DNA of 64,000 nucleotides. Source: Shinisaurus crocodilurus. Lineage: Eukaryota; Chordata; Lepidosauria; Squamata; Shinisauridae. A program made the position numbers and the translations under genes. The notes beneath the pieces are model-generated. The model was not told the origin of the DNA and ran no database searches. It saw only the letters and a program-made list of their open reading frames with translations. The stretch lies in the NCBI GenBank assembly GCA_021292165.1, contig JAHFWL010000234.1, positions 183,490 through 247,489 of the forward strand, written 5' to 3'. Below, piece by piece: positions 32,991 to 44,165 of this stretch; positions within the stretch are counted from its first letter, which is position 1, and every line of letters starts with the position of its first letter.

Positions 32991-34104
32991 ATTTTTATTT
33001 ATCCAGTGTAGCTTGGTGAAGGTCAAAACCCATATGAATTATAATTGGCAGTTTATACAGAGGCAACGTAATTGCCCTGGTATTCTTGAGGGTACAAGGT
33101 AAGGGAAGAAAATCCCTCAAGCGGTGGCAGTGGGGTGGTAATACCAGCATGAAACTTCTCACTTCTATAGGGCAAGGCGTCATACCTGCACATACACTTT
33201 TGGAACCTGAGAATGGGGCTGCAAAAGTGGGGAGGCACTCTCTGATCAGCCCCAGACTATGGATAAAGGAGTACAATGGATGGAACTTTTTCTTTGTCCG
33301 CATCAAAGTGCATGCATAGCTCAACTATGGTGCCTTTGCCTACGTGTGGTGACTGGCAACAGATTACTCAGCCAGGAGCCAGCAATATCCAACCTGTGGG
33401 AGCTGAGCTGGCAAGTGTGTGGGACATTATCTCCTAACTTCTCAGTGGGAGGGGGCACAGCTCTTGCCCTCTTTGTGGAGCTAGCTGGACAGGAGAGAGT
33501 AGGGACGGTGCTAGGTACCGAAAACGATCCAGGGGTCAGGCCCACCGGATTAAAAAAAATAACAAATTTGCATATGCTAATTTATATATGCTCCAAAATA
33601 TGTAACGGTCCCGGTCTTCTAAGGCACCCCATTTGTAAAAATGGATGTATGGACAGGGGAGAGGAGGGCATTTGATTTCAGAAAAAAAAAAAACCTCAGC
33701 AAGATTCAAGGGAGGCCAGCTGGAGGTGAAGCACATGTGGCAAAAAGTCAGCTAATCCAGGGGGATCAGATGTAACAGAGATCATCAAAACCTCTGTACC
33801 TTTATTTCAGCAAGTGCCCATGGACAGCAGGGTGGTGGGGCAGATGGCCTCCCAGAACATCGGGGCTCCAAATGAATGATTCGGGGCTCCAGCCCTATTG
33901 GGCTGCCCTCTAACACCGCCTCCGTGAAGAAGATAAGCTAAAGAGCTGCAGCCAAAGTATCTCAAGCAGGCAATGTGACTCAAATAATGTTCTCTCCTTC
34001 GTTGCTTTTGGGCAGATCCCAGTCCTGGGAGATGTACACTTTAGTGGGGCTGGGCAATCTAGTGGTGGGTGGCCTCACCCAGAATGTAACCCCATTACAC
34101 ATGG
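32991..34104. other. unassigned sequence
   Basis: No repeat family or gene recognised. The open frames at 33259-33675 and on the reverse strand lack motifs. Confidence 0.4.
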
Positions 34105-34780
34105 AGGTAGGGATCGGGGGGGGGGGGACAGTCGTTCAGTTCTTATTTTAATGCAAACTTACCTAATTCACACTTCCTGAACTAATATGCAAATTGAAAT
34201 GCAAACGCTTCAACATTCTCAGGCTTGCACATTTCCCAGTTCTCCAATGGAAAAAAATATATATGCATACAATAATGTGTCTATTATGGGAAAGTACATG
34301 CAAAAATGCCTGTGTTAATGAACACAACGTACAAAATCATATTATGTCAGGGTATATTTCTTGCAAAAATGCATCCGTTTGGCAAAATCGCATACAAAAA
34401 TGCACAGGGGAGGGACCGTAGCTCCATGGTAGAGCACCTGCTTTGCATGTGGGAGATCCCAGGTTCAATTCCCGGCATCTCCAGGTAGGTCAGGAAAAAC
34501 TCCTGCCTGAAACCCTGGAGAGCCACTGCCAGTCAGTGTAAAAAAATACTAGGCTACATGGACTGACTCAGTATTAGGCAGCTTCCAATGTTCCTATATA
34601 TATATATATATATATATATGCAGAAGGAGAAATGCACATGTAAATACATGCATGTTTTCATGCAGATTTTTTTTTCTTTAAATCACAAAGTGATGCTGAA
34701 ACAGGAGAAAAAGAATTTGCAGGTGGAGAAATGACAAACTGAGTGAATATGAAGTGGACTGATTCATCCATCCTTATCTG
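34105..34780. repeat. dispersed TGCA-rich family, split by a SINE
   Basis: The left end (TAGGGATCGGGGG at about 34110) and right end (CTGATTCATCCATCCTTA at about 34760-34778) match the family termini. The interior repeats TGCAAAAATGC-type words. A SINE at 34411-34592 interrupts it. Confidence 0.55.
34411..34592 (+). mobile_element. tRNA-Ala-like SINE, best preserved copy
   Basis: It begins AGGGACCGTAGCTCCATGG (A-box region), has GCTTTGCATGTGGG (TGC at the anticodon position), then CCCAGGTTCAATTCCCGGC (B-box). The body is CTGAAACCCTGGAGAGCC, CAGTCAGTGTAAAA and GGCAGCTTCCAATG, followed by an (AT)n tract at 34595-34619. It is a SINE, not a tRNA gene: the cloverleaf is followed by a SINE body and the acceptor pairing is lost. 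Confidence 0.9.
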
Positions 34781-35052
34781 GAAGGTCTATTTCTCTGCAT
34801 CTATGAACGTAGGTATTTGGAAGTTGCCCAAAGTTGTTGGAGCCAAAAACAATATGTAAGTGTTTCTCTCCATGTGATCACAACTGCATGTAGAGAGACA
34901 CTGGGGCTGCACATGTTCAGCCCTCCCCGAATATCAAGCTTCACATCAGCCCCTCCCCAATGTTATCCACTCATTGTTGGATGGGGGGGAAGCCTGCATA
35001 CAACAAGTAGGCTGTTGCTCCTGTGGGCTGAATCCCCAAGCACACAATATTC

Positions 35053-35977
35053 CAGTGATGGCGAACCTTTTTGAGCCCGAGTGCCCAAACTGCAACACAA
35101 AACCAACTTATTTATTTCAAAGTGCCAACACTGCCATTAAACCTGAATACCGAGGTAGGTTTTAGTTTTAGAAAAACAACTCGTACAGTTGTCCGAACTA
35201 ATTAACATCTTTTGTCTTTAAAGAAAAAACACAATAACAGAGCTTTCAATGATACAAACAGGTTTTTGTTGAAAAAAAAAATCAACTCAAAAAATTATTA
35301 TAGTACTACATTGTACACATAGCCTGAAGGGAATTGATACAAACTTTTTAAATAATTAGGCACATGTATTTTTGGATAAGGGATTCTCAACTTGTAATAT
35401 GATTATATGCCAGACTGAAATTGTATGGGGCAAGCTTTACTCCGGGTCCTTTCCCTGCTTCTACAGGTGTCGGATTAGTAAAAGTCAAAGTCAACCTGTA
35501 CTAGGATGAGCAAGATAAACAAGAAAACTAAACGTGCTTAACACATTTTAAACACATTATGTCTTGGACTGCAAACACTGCATTAGGTAAAAGTTTGCAT
35601 TGGGCAAGCTTTTGCACAATTAATGTGATTTTTGCTATTGCATGCATGCTGATAATTTGACAAACCTTGGCTCATACTCCGTTAGTTTGAGAGCAAAACA
35701 TGCAGCACTCAGGTCAACTGTTAGGGCTTTACATCCAAGCTATGCTCTGTGCATCATTCTTCAAAATCTTTTAAATGTGATAACAATGTAGAAAAGAATT
35801 CTGTAACAGGAATTCTAGAATAAAATCATTCTGTTCTACACTGAGAAAGAACAAAATCATTAGTGTTTTGCAGAAGGGGACAGTCTTTTCGTGATCTGGT
35901 GACCAATGGCTCGAGTGCCCACAGAGAGGTCCCTGCATGCCAGCTGTGGCACCCATGCCATAGGTTCACCATCACTG
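35053..35977 (-). mobile_element. non-autonomous hAT-type element (925 bp), exact TSD
   Basis: It starts CAGTGATGGCGAACC and ends GGTTCACCATCACTG. The octamer caatattc flanks it exactly on both sides (35045-35052 and 35978-35985), with TA at its centre. It is the reverse-oriented sister of 1535-2467. There is no transposase frame. Confidence 0.93.
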
Positions 35978-36197
35978 CAATATTCCAAGCTTTGTAGGAC
36001 TCTTCTTCAGGATGGATGTTATTTTAAACAAAAGGTGGGGGGGGATAGAAGAGGGTGTTTGTGAGCATGGTGTAATTTCTAAAATGTACGAACTGTCAGT
36101 TCAGAGTTAAAATAAAAATGTTTCTGTCATGATCCATGAGAGTGTTTGTTTGGATGGGATCGTGGTACATGTGCGGTATGGGGGCCCACATTACAAG

Positions 36198-36399
36198 CAG
36201 TGCTGGCTGGTGGCTCCAATGTCAGTGGGGCAGTTCTACTCTGGGTTTTAGTTTCGCTGTGCAGGAGCTAGACATGGTGCCAAACCCTATCCCCAAAAAT
36301 AAGTTCAGCACCATGGATAATTCCCTATAAGTTTGAACTACAACCCAGGGTGGAAAAACCGCCCCACTGCACTGACATTGGAGTCACCAGCCACCACTG
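36198..36399. mobile_element. palindromic MITE, GGCTGGTGACTCC family
   Basis: It starts CAGTGCTGGCTGGTGGCTCC and ends GGAGTCACCAGCCACCACTG. The flanking octamers are attacaag and gttgcaag (6 of 8). Inside, GTTCAGCACCATGGATAATT is part of an inverted pair. Confidence 0.8.
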
Positions 36400-36828
36400 G
36401 TTGCAAGTAGTGTCCCAAATATTACAACTACTTCCCCCACCCCCAAAAAAGATGTTTGGGCCCTGCTTTGGTGCGTTTAGTAAGGTAGGTGGCAGGTTGC
36501 GGCTTACGCTGGCTCAGTGCTGGAGAGCCTTAGCTAGAAGCCACTGCCTGTGCTCTCCACCAAGCCAGGGACCCTCTTCCACACCGCCTGGACAAGAAAT
36601 CCGATTTTCACACGGTTTTGAAGGTACAGTGGGAGGGTTGCAGGGTTGGCTAGCAAGCGCTTCCTTCCCCTCACTGCTTCCTCTGGGTTAACAGCCAGTG
36701 TGCCCTCCTGCTTCCATCTGGCCTTCAGAGAAATCACTTGGCAGCAGTCTTGGGACAACTTTGCTGGCTTCCTTCTGTGATTTTGCTCCTTGCTGGAGGT
36801 GTTCCAGTGCAACGGAGGTGCACAGAGC
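36400..36828. other. unassigned GC-moderate sequence
   Basis: No recognised element. Weak open frames exist on both strands without motifs. Confidence 0.4.
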
Positions 36829-36895
36829 AGGGCCGTAGCTCACTGATAGAGCATATGATTTGCATGCAGACGATCGTAGGTTCGATCCCCGGCAT
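36829..36895 (+). mobile_element. tRNA-Ala-like SINE head only
   Basis: CAGGGCCGTAGCTCACTG, TTTGCATGCAGACGATCG and GTAGGTTCGATCCCCGGC cover the tRNA-like head with strong A- and B-box matches. The SINE body is absent. A 5S-derived SINE begins 2 bp after the head stops. Confidence 0.8.
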
Positions 36896-36897
36896 AT

Positions 36898-37072
36898 AGG
36901 CCTGTGGCTTACGCTGGCTCCGCTTGTCTGAGTGTGGAAAGCTAAGCAGGGTCAGGCCTGGTTATTACTTGGATGGGAGATCCCTCCTCTAGTTTCCTGC
37001 ATTGAGCAGGGGGTTGGACTCGATAGCCTTGTAGGCCCCTTCCAACTCTATGATCTATGAATCTATGAATCT
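36898..37072 (+). mobile_element. 5S rRNA-derived SINE with CR1-type tail
   Basis: The head keeps 5S promoter elements in order: an A-box GAAAGCTAAGCAGGGTC at about 36938, then GGCCTGGTTATTACTTGGAT, and GGATGGGAGA of the C-box part. After about 36985 it switches to TTTCCTGCATTGAGCAGG, GGGTTGGACTCGATAGCC, TTCCAACTCTATGA and a (TCTATGAA)n tail, matching the CR1 3' end at 18400-18480. Pol III would read the 5S promoter, and CR1 machinery would recognise the tail (inference). A second full copy is at 52103-52280. Confidence 0.92.
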
Positions 37073-38722
37073 CAGCTTAAAATTGAACGTTCCAGCCGCC
37101 TGCTATTCAGAACAATGGCAAGCATAATATTCCAGTTCATTCGACTGATGTGTGTGTGGAATGATTTTTATTATCATAGTAAATTATATATCCGTTTAAG
37201 AACATTTCCCACTAAGGGTCTGTGCATGCCATTTGGGCCCACGATTTTCAACGTCTCCTTCGGCCAAAGAGCCGGACGTCAAATCAAAATGCAGTGATTG
37301 AAGTTGCTCGGCACAGCTTTGAAGCGTATGCAAGATGTCGAGGACTCGCTTCACGGGAGAGAAGGACATTTGCCAGAAGTGATTCACTTGTGAATCATCC
37401 CGCTGAACTTTTCCAGGACTGCCGCTTCGGTCATTGCAATGTGAACTTCGGAGCAGTGTAGATTTTATATGCATAGCACTGTCATAAATAAATCATAGGG
37501 AAATGTAATGAGAAAATATGTAGCAAGAAATAAAGCAAACCCCTATACAGAACGTCACAGCGCTTTATAATTCAATTCAGTCAAGGGCTGCATAAGGGGA
37601 GTTGAGGGGGCACGAAAGATGGTGATTGTGTGTTGTGTGTTATGGAATTTCGAGAACCGGGCAAGTTTATTGCAAGCTAATGTATTATTAAAATGTAGAT
37701 GGAACCAATTAAGAAAGCACATTTCAAATTTCAAATAAATAAATAAATCATGGGTCACCGAGGATCTAGGAGGTGTCAGGGATTGAAGTCAAGGAGAATT
37801 GCCGGTGCTTTGTACCTCTCTGTTTCTCAGTCTTGGATTGCCTTTGTGGAGGAAGTTAGCGGAAGATGTCTTTCCCCAGCTTCTTCCAGATTGCAAAGGG
37901 AGTAAGGAGGGAGGGGGAATGTCACTTCTTGTGGCAGTGATAATGCTTGAAATTAGGAAATATTATTTGGTTGAGAGTTTATGTATGACCTTGGGGGAAT
38001 TTTAAGCGCTCAGGGGCTGTTTTTCCATTGTATTTATTTCATACGCATAACACATGGCTTCCAAGAATGTCCAGTGTTATCTGGATTGGGTTGTCCAGAT
38101 CCTAATCTGCTTCCAAAGTCAGTTTGCAGCCAAGGGTGGTTGCCTATTCTCCATTCATCGCCCATTGTCACCATTATCCCTAGGCATCTATTTCTACGTC
38201 CTCTCTCTCCACTTTCACTGCATATAAGCAACTACCAAAGTGGCCCCTGAAGGTAAGCTAATGTGAGTTGGAGCACATACTCCCTCCCCTTTGTATATAT
38301 TCAAGATTTAAGTCGGGGAGTGTAAATAAGGCTGCAGTCCTATACATACAAGTCCGGTTTCACGACACACTGGACTCACTGTGGGTTGTTTACTGGCCAG
38401 GTGCCATTTTGAATATGCAACCTTCCATCACCCCAATCATTGCCATGGCATGTGAACCTGGCCACCATAGGTTATTTGAGGGTTAAACAACCAGGTCACT
38501 TATTTGGGATACAGATGGCTGAATCAGTGTATTTCTGCTCCAAGCCACTTTTGTGCTCTGCTGTACATGTTTACCCATGGCCATTCCATCCACTACCAAA
38601 AAGGTAAAATAACCTTTAAAAAAAGACCTGTGCCAAAACCTTGCAACTAAATCTGGATATTTAAATCTGGAGATGATGTTCTCTCAAAACATGCATTTTA
38701 AAACACATTTTGATACTTATTT
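37073..38722. other. low-repeat unassigned sequence; candidate conserved region
   Basis: 37130-37470 lacks repeat signatures and is more CpG-rich than its flanks. It could hold a conserved non-coding element or an exon I cannot recognise. A tract at about 38340-38520 shares GGGTTGTTT-type words with 32640-32990. Confidence 0.35.
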
Positions 38723-38745
38723 AAACAACAACAACAACAACAACA
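38723..38745. repeat. (AAC)n microsatellite
   Basis: A short run of AAC triplets. Confidence 0.9.
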
Positions 38746-39485
38746 GCGAGAGCTGTTTCAGAACATTAGGGAAGTGTTGAAACCATTATATAACCATGTT
38801 GTGACCTACGCATGAGCAAGGGATATGCAGATCAGGTCAATTTGTACTGGAATTCTCAGTGGGACTTACTTCTGAGTAGACATGCATGGGATTGCAATGT
38901 GAGGACATTTATTCAGGTAGTTTTTACACTTCAGAATAACCAGAAATATAGGTGTTTCTGAGGAATAACGACTTATGGTCTGAAACATGGTAGGGACACC
39001 CACCCACCCACCACCTGTTTCCAATGTATGGGCCCTTTATATATGCTCTGCACTATAGGTTATGCAATCAGAAACCCAGGGGGCAAAACGAAAAACAAAT
39101 GGAGTTTCCAAATACAAGATTCAGGTTGGATTTAGTATCTGGAAGATATACTAGGTAGGTACATTCAAATAGTATCTAAGTGGAATTTTACATGGGCAGT
39201 GTAAAATAATACTGTGGAATCTATTTTCTTTTTGGAAGTCCTAAATATGGGACTCGTAGATCATTCATCATGTATAGTTTTGAGGCTGAGTTTCTATACA
39301 TTGCAGAGTCAAGAGGTGAAGACTTTCCCTGGACAGCAGGACTTCTGGTTACAGGGCAAACCAGTGCCTGTTTGAATAGTCTTTTTTTTTTTTTATGCCC
39401 CTTCATATAGAAACATATCTTGCATATACTGTATATCACCTTCTCCATGTTTTATTGGCTGGGTTTGCACGGTGGCTACAGCAAA
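38746..39485. other. unassigned sequence
   Basis: No recognised element. A poly(T) run lies at about 39380-39393. Confidence 0.4.
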
Positions 39486-39493
39486 CCCTAGAA

Positions 39494-39628
39494 CAGTGTT
39501 CTCCAACCTTGGGTCCCCAGATGTTTTTGGCCTACAACTCCCAGCATGCCCCAGCCAGCTATGCTGGCTGGGGCATGCTGGGAGTTGTAGGCCAAAAACA
39601 TCTGGGGACCCAAGGTTGGAGAATGCTG
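39494..39628. mobile_element. intact 135-bp hAT palindrome with exact TSD
   Basis: It starts CAGTGTTCTCCAACC and ends GGTTGGAGAATGCTG. Almost the whole element is one inverted repeat (arms about 65 bp). The octamer ccctagaa flanks it exactly (39486-39493 and 39629-39636), with TA in the centre. The arms contain CTACAACTCCCAGCATGCC twice in inverted orientation. It is the intact relative of the split copy at 19069-22581. Confidence 0.93.
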
Positions 39629-39636
39629 CCCTAGAA

Positions 39637-39789
39637 CAAGCCATGGCTTCGAAGGGTGGCTTCAAAGCCATGGCTAAGAAACACTGACTGGGTTCGCCCA
39701 ACTCACTGAGCCACCGTGGCTTAGCGTAATGTGTGAACTCAGTCAGTTCAGAGAAAGTTGTCTTGTGATCAAGCATTCAGACCTTTAGC
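39637..39789. other. unassigned sequence
   Basis: Contains an internal imperfect repeat of CATGGCT/AAGCCATGG words. Nothing can be named. Confidence 0.35.
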
Positions 39790-40085
39790 TTGCCCCCCCC
39801 CCCATAGTGCAGGGTGTGGAGAACCTCATGCCCCCTTCCCTCAATCACCAGTCATTGTGTAGTCGGTGGTTTCCCAGCTCTTGCACTCATTCTAAAAGGC
39901 TGAACTGCCTCTCCTAAGGCTTAGTTATATTGGCAGTAATAGCTTTCAGCTCAATTGTGCTGGGAATTTGGGTACTTTGGCTCCACCCATTTTGGCCTTC
40001 AGCCCTGCCCATACTGGCATGTGGCCCCCAAGAACTCCTCCAGGTTGGAATTAGGCCCTCACACTGAAAGAGGTTTAACACCCCT
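39790..40085. repeat. old CCACCC-rich dispersed repeat
   Basis: This is the second copy of the element described at 9005-9340: CCCCCTTCCC, TTCTAAAAGGC, CTCCTAAGGC, then CCACCCATTTTGGCC, and GAAAGAGGTTTAACACCCC at the end. The last phrase looks like a terminal inverted-repeat end. Confidence 0.4.
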
Positions 40086-40217
40086 GCTGTAGTGGAGCAG
40101 ATTAGCAAAAGTTTTGCCATTTGATTCTGCTGAACACGTGGATTGGTTCTAACAATCGGGGGTGCTGTTGTTACAGGACTGAGCAGATTCTCCTTGAACT
40201 CCAATTTTACTCTCTTT

Positions 40218-40420
40218 CAGTGGAGGCAGGTGGCTGCAATGTCAGTGGGGCACTGTATCCACTCCAGGCTTCAGTCTGAACTTTTAAGGAGCTATCCACG
40301 GTGCTGAACCTGATCCCCCGAAATAGATTCAGAACCATGGATAGCTCCTCAGAAGTTGAGCCTAAGACCCAGAGTGGATACAATGCCCCAGTGACATTGC
40401 ATTGCAGCCACCGGCCACTG
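40218..40420. mobile_element. palindromic MITE, GGCTGGTGACTCC family
   Basis: It starts CAGTGGAGGCAGGTGGCTGC and ends GCAGCCACCGGCCACTG. Inside, AAGGAGCTATCCACGGTGC and its inverse CCATGGATAGCTCC flank a short loop. No clear target duplication. Confidence 0.75.
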
Positions 40421-41860
40421 CTGTTCCCTTGCTCTGTCATGGATGACAACTTTGTCCCATCTGTCATTCCATCCACAAATCTATTCTTCCTTCTCTCTGT
40501 CTCAGGAATAAACATTAAAGAAGACTCCTGAGAATATAGTTACTTCTGTTCTGTGAGTTTAGTAAAATGTTGTGCGAAATAGCTTCAGGGTCCTATTTCT
40601 TTTCTCCCCTCTCCCTTCTTCTTTCTTTCTTTCCCTCCTTTTAAAACTATTTAATTTAGCCCCCATATCTCCATATGCAAACACTTTGACATTTCCCCGG
40701 GCCATAATAGCAGGAGACTGGAGCAAAAAAAAAAGAAAAAAAAAAGGGAAAAACGGAAAGTAAAGGAACACAAAAATCTGGAAGAGGAAATAATAATTTC
40801 TGCAGGGCAATGCCAAACCTGAACTGCCTATGGATTTATTTATTTTTGCACACCTCCTTTATCAACAGAAAGGTATTTTGCTGTGGAGCTTTTTGAGTGG
40901 GATATAAATGTCATGGCAAACATGCTTTTAAAACATAGAGGAGATCTGAATCTCTAATAAATATGTGGCCACACTACCATCACTTGTTATTTATCATTTC
41001 TATGGGTGACCACCCCCAAATCTGGTGGAGAGTGAGGCCCACCTTGTAGCTCTACCCATAAGAACATAATAATTGCCTTTCTGGTTCACACAGCTAAGTC
41101 CATTTAGGCTTACAGAAGGTACAGATAACAGACTTCCATTATTGTTTCTGCTCAGCATGTCATATTCAGAGCTGAATACAATGGCTCATAGCTATTATGC
41201 TTGACTCAGAGCTGTTGATAGACCTATCTTTCATGAATGTGTCCACTTTATTAGTATAGTCATCTCAGCTCATGGCCATCATCACAACTTCATGGAAGTC
41301 CATGTGTTAATTGCATGCTATATGAAAAAGTACCTCCTTTAGGCTGTCCTAAACCTACTTCCAACTTTACTGGGTGACAACTCCTGCAAACACATCCTAC
41401 ATGGAGAGGCCAGCTGGAAGACAAGGCAAGGGTAGCAAGGAAAGAGGAAGACAGGCAGCTATATCTATATGTCTGCCTCCATTGTCTTTTCCTCCATTAC
41501 TCTCTTTCTCTTTCCCTCTCCAAGAGAAATTAGCAAAAGAGGATGGAATTGGAGGAAGAGTCACATCGATATTAAAAAGGGTAGAAAGAACTCTCCTTTA
41601 TCTAAATGTATCATTCCATGGATCACATGGAGAATATATTTTACACCCCTAGTAGGGTTTGGGAGACTGTGGACTATATAATATGGACTGTGGACTGTTA
41701 ATATTGCAGGTCAGAGGTAGGGGTGGGGCTGGTTTGGATTCCCCGTCAAAATCCCCCATACCTCTCAGGTCAGCAAAGGTAATTTTACTTAAATTCCACC
41801 ACCACCCCATCCTCCTCCCAGGCTAAAATCCAGCATTTAGTGGCACACAGAAGCCTCATG
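40421..41860. other. unassigned sequence
   Basis: Contains pyrimidine- and purine-rich runs (40600-40640 and 40720-40760). No gene or named repeat. Confidence 0.4.
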
Positions 41861-41865
41861 ATCCT

Positions 41866-41976
41866 TTCATAGATTTCATAGATCATAAAGTTGGAAGGAG
41901 CCTACAAGGCTATTGAGTCCAACCCCCTGCTCAATGCAGGAAACTAGAGGAGGGGTCTCCCATCCAAGTAATAACT
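41866..41976 (-). mobile_element. 5S-derived SINE, 3' part
   Basis: On the plus strand: CATAGATTTCATAGATCATA, AGTTGGAAGG, GTCCAACCCCCTGCTCAATG and GGTCTCCCATCCAAGTAATA. This is the inverse of the tail and C-box side of the SINE at 36898. The 5' head is missing. Confidence 0.85.
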
Positions 41977-42078
41977 TGCATGCAGACTAGTTGCACTGTT
42001 AAGTGTTCAGTGACTAAAATTAAATACATGCAAAAATTCTTCCTATGAAGTAAGATCCAAGTTAGAGCAGGAACTCCT

Positions 42079-42104
42079 GTCTTTCTTTCTTTCTTTCTTT
42101 CTTT
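42079..42104. repeat. (TTTC)n microsatellite
   Basis: A run of CTTT/TTTC units. Confidence 0.9.
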
Positions 42105-42221
42105 TCTTTTTCCCAGCCACCTCAGTCACAGGATCAGATAACACACACACATCAGGGAGGGACACAGTGCAGTATTCCGTTGGTAATAAATAATAATTAC
42201 ATATCTAAGGGCAGAATCCTA

Positions 42222-42371
42222 TGCAAGTTTAGGCAGAAAAAAAGGCCTACAACTCCCAGCATGCCCCAGCCAACTATGCAAGTGTAGGCAGAAAAAAAGG
42301 CCTACAACTCCCAGCATGCCCCAGCCAGCATAGGTGCCTGGGGCATGCTGGGAGTTGTAGGCCTTTTTTCT
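42222..42371. mobile_element. palindromic MITE with tandemly duplicated left arm
   Basis: The ~55-bp unit starting TGCAAGTTTAGGCAGAAAAA, including CTACAACTCCCAGCATGCCC, occurs twice in direct tandem (from about 42222 and 42277). Then follow a short loop and one inverse arm, GGGCATGCTGGGAGTTGTAG and GCCTTTTTTCTG. The end motif GCAGAAAAAAAGGCC differs from other elements with the same inner arm. Confidence 0.8.
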
Positions 42372-42379
42372 GTTTACAA

Positions 42380-42442
42380 TTGTGTGTGTGTTTGTGTTTC
42401 TGTGGATTTGGGAGAAAAAAGCTGTATCTTCTACTGGTCAAG

Positions 42443-42498
<56 letters not shown>
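42380..42498. repeat. (TG)n and (TG)n/(AG)n microsatellites
   Basis: A short TG tract is near 42380-42398, and TG followed by AG repeats runs at 42444-42498. Confidence 0.93.
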
Positions 42499-42965
42499 AC
42501 TATATATTCTACAGTTCAAAATTTTATAGCTCAGCATTCTCTATTTACCTCCCAAAATCCTATTAAGTGTCAGGTTTTGATAAACTGATCCGTTTATGAT
42601 GTCATTTGATATTACATTTCCAGAACATTACACAATTGGATACATGCTTAAAATGCATTTATTGAATCTCCTCCTCCTCCTCCTTCTTAAAGCTACACCT
42701 TTTACTGTACTTATAGGGCTTCTTCAGGTCTTGCCTCCATATTGACTAGGAAGTCTGTATACAGATCCTGTGGCAGAAAATCATCCATTTCCAACGGCCT
42801 TCCCTGCTCCTTAGGTCACCTCACAAAGACTCCTTTGTTCCTTTCTTTGATATGTAGACCTCACAATTTTCCCTGCCTTCAGCTTATATCCTCAATTGCT
42901 CTGTTGAGACATGGTTTCCTCACAAAGCTTTTGACTTTGGCTAGTGGCCAGGGGGTTGGGTTTCT
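42499..42965. other. unassigned sequence
   Basis: No element recognised. A (CTC)n-like tract is near 42668. Confidence 0.4.
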
Positions 42966-43115
42966 TTGGGCCAGTCACTGTCACTGACTCTCAGCCTAAC
43001 CTACCTCACAGGGTTGTTGCGTGAGGATAAAATGGGGAGGAGGAGGATTATGTAAGCCGCCTTGGGTTCCTTGCAGGAAAAAAAGGCGGGTTATAAATAT
43101 AATAAATAGATAGAT
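42966..43115 (+). mobile_element. MIR/CORE-like SINE, 3' part
   Basis: GGGCCAGTCACTGTCACTGA, CTCAGCCTAACCTACCTCAC and AGGGTTGTTGC resemble the MIR core. They are followed by GTAAGCCGCCTTGGGTTCC and AAGGCGGGTTATAAATATAA, the L2-like tail. The same elements, reversed, lie at 60390-60870. The tRNA-like head is missing. Confidence 0.75.
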
Positions 43116-44157
43116 AGATAAATAGATGGATAATTGGGCTGTGCTGATGTTTAGCTAAGTTTTATTACGGTTTGAGAAGTTGAATTGTTTTCATTGTTGC
43201 TAAAATTATTGATTTCTTTTTTATATAATGCTTTTATACCACTGCACCTGGCACTTTGGTGGTAGAGAATACAATATGTACATTTTAAATCAATGAAGAC
43301 TTTTATTTTTAACAGATCTTGCTCAGAACTCTTGTCAAATTCCAGTAATGGCCATGCCAAAGTGCTCTCTCTGGTTGAAAACTTCATTCCTTTCCATTTA
43401 TGTTTTGCTATGAGCCATGGCACAAAAACCTTATTTTCTCGTTCTGGTTTCTCCCCCTTCCTATTTCAGTCCTGAATTAATTAGCTGGGGGCCAGTCTCA
43501 AGTGGTCCTTTCTTCATTCCCCACTCTATCATTTCTTCCCACAAAAGCACCTGTGGTGAGGCCTTCAGGAAGCAGTAAGACATTGGGCTAATCCAGTTGT
43601 AGATTAAATACATGCCTCCTGGCCTCCGCTTATCTTCTTCTTTCTCTCTCCCAAAGATGCAGTGGATGGATTACTATTGGGAGTGCATTTCCTGGGAGAC
43701 TAATCAGTGTAGGTCTAACCAGTTTTAGATTTGCTGGAGGAAAATTGTAGGGAACCCAAATGCCATATATTAGGAAGTATATTAAAACAGCAGTGATTTG
43801 GCTACTAAACGATGCTATTAATCCCCCCCAAACCCAGTCCAAAGAGAGGTACTCAAATGTGTATTGGTGGGGGGGACGACGACAGGAGGAACAAAGTATT
43901 GGTGCCAATATTAGGAGCCATCTGAGACTTATTTAGACTCTCTGAGGCATGGAAAAACAAAATTGCCATAAGGCACTTGCATTATTTGGACTTCTCCCTT
44001 GGAAATATTACCATCCAAATATCCAAAACCAGAGCCAGCATGAACTTCTGCACAACTGTACCTCCCTTCCCCCAAAATAAGTATTTTCTAGAGCTGGAAT
44101 AGAAATTTTGCCCAGCAAACAACAACACATTGAGGCAACTACGCAGGAATCTGCTTT
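43116..44157. other. unassigned sequence
   Basis: A GATA-type tetranucleotide tract adjoins at about 43105-43130. No gene or named repeat beyond it. Confidence 0.4.
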
Positions 44158-44165
44158 ATACTGAG

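Noticed and set aside
33259..33675. 138-residue forward frame as a gene
   Set aside because: No recognisable motif, no splice context and no compositional support. It remains unassigned.
34411..34485. tRNA-Ala gene
   Set aside because: The box A and B match is good, but a SINE body follows and several similar units lie in the window. It is a SINE head.
36938..36990. 5S rRNA gene
   Set aside because: Only the promoter part of 5S is present, then the CR1 tail replaces the 3' end.
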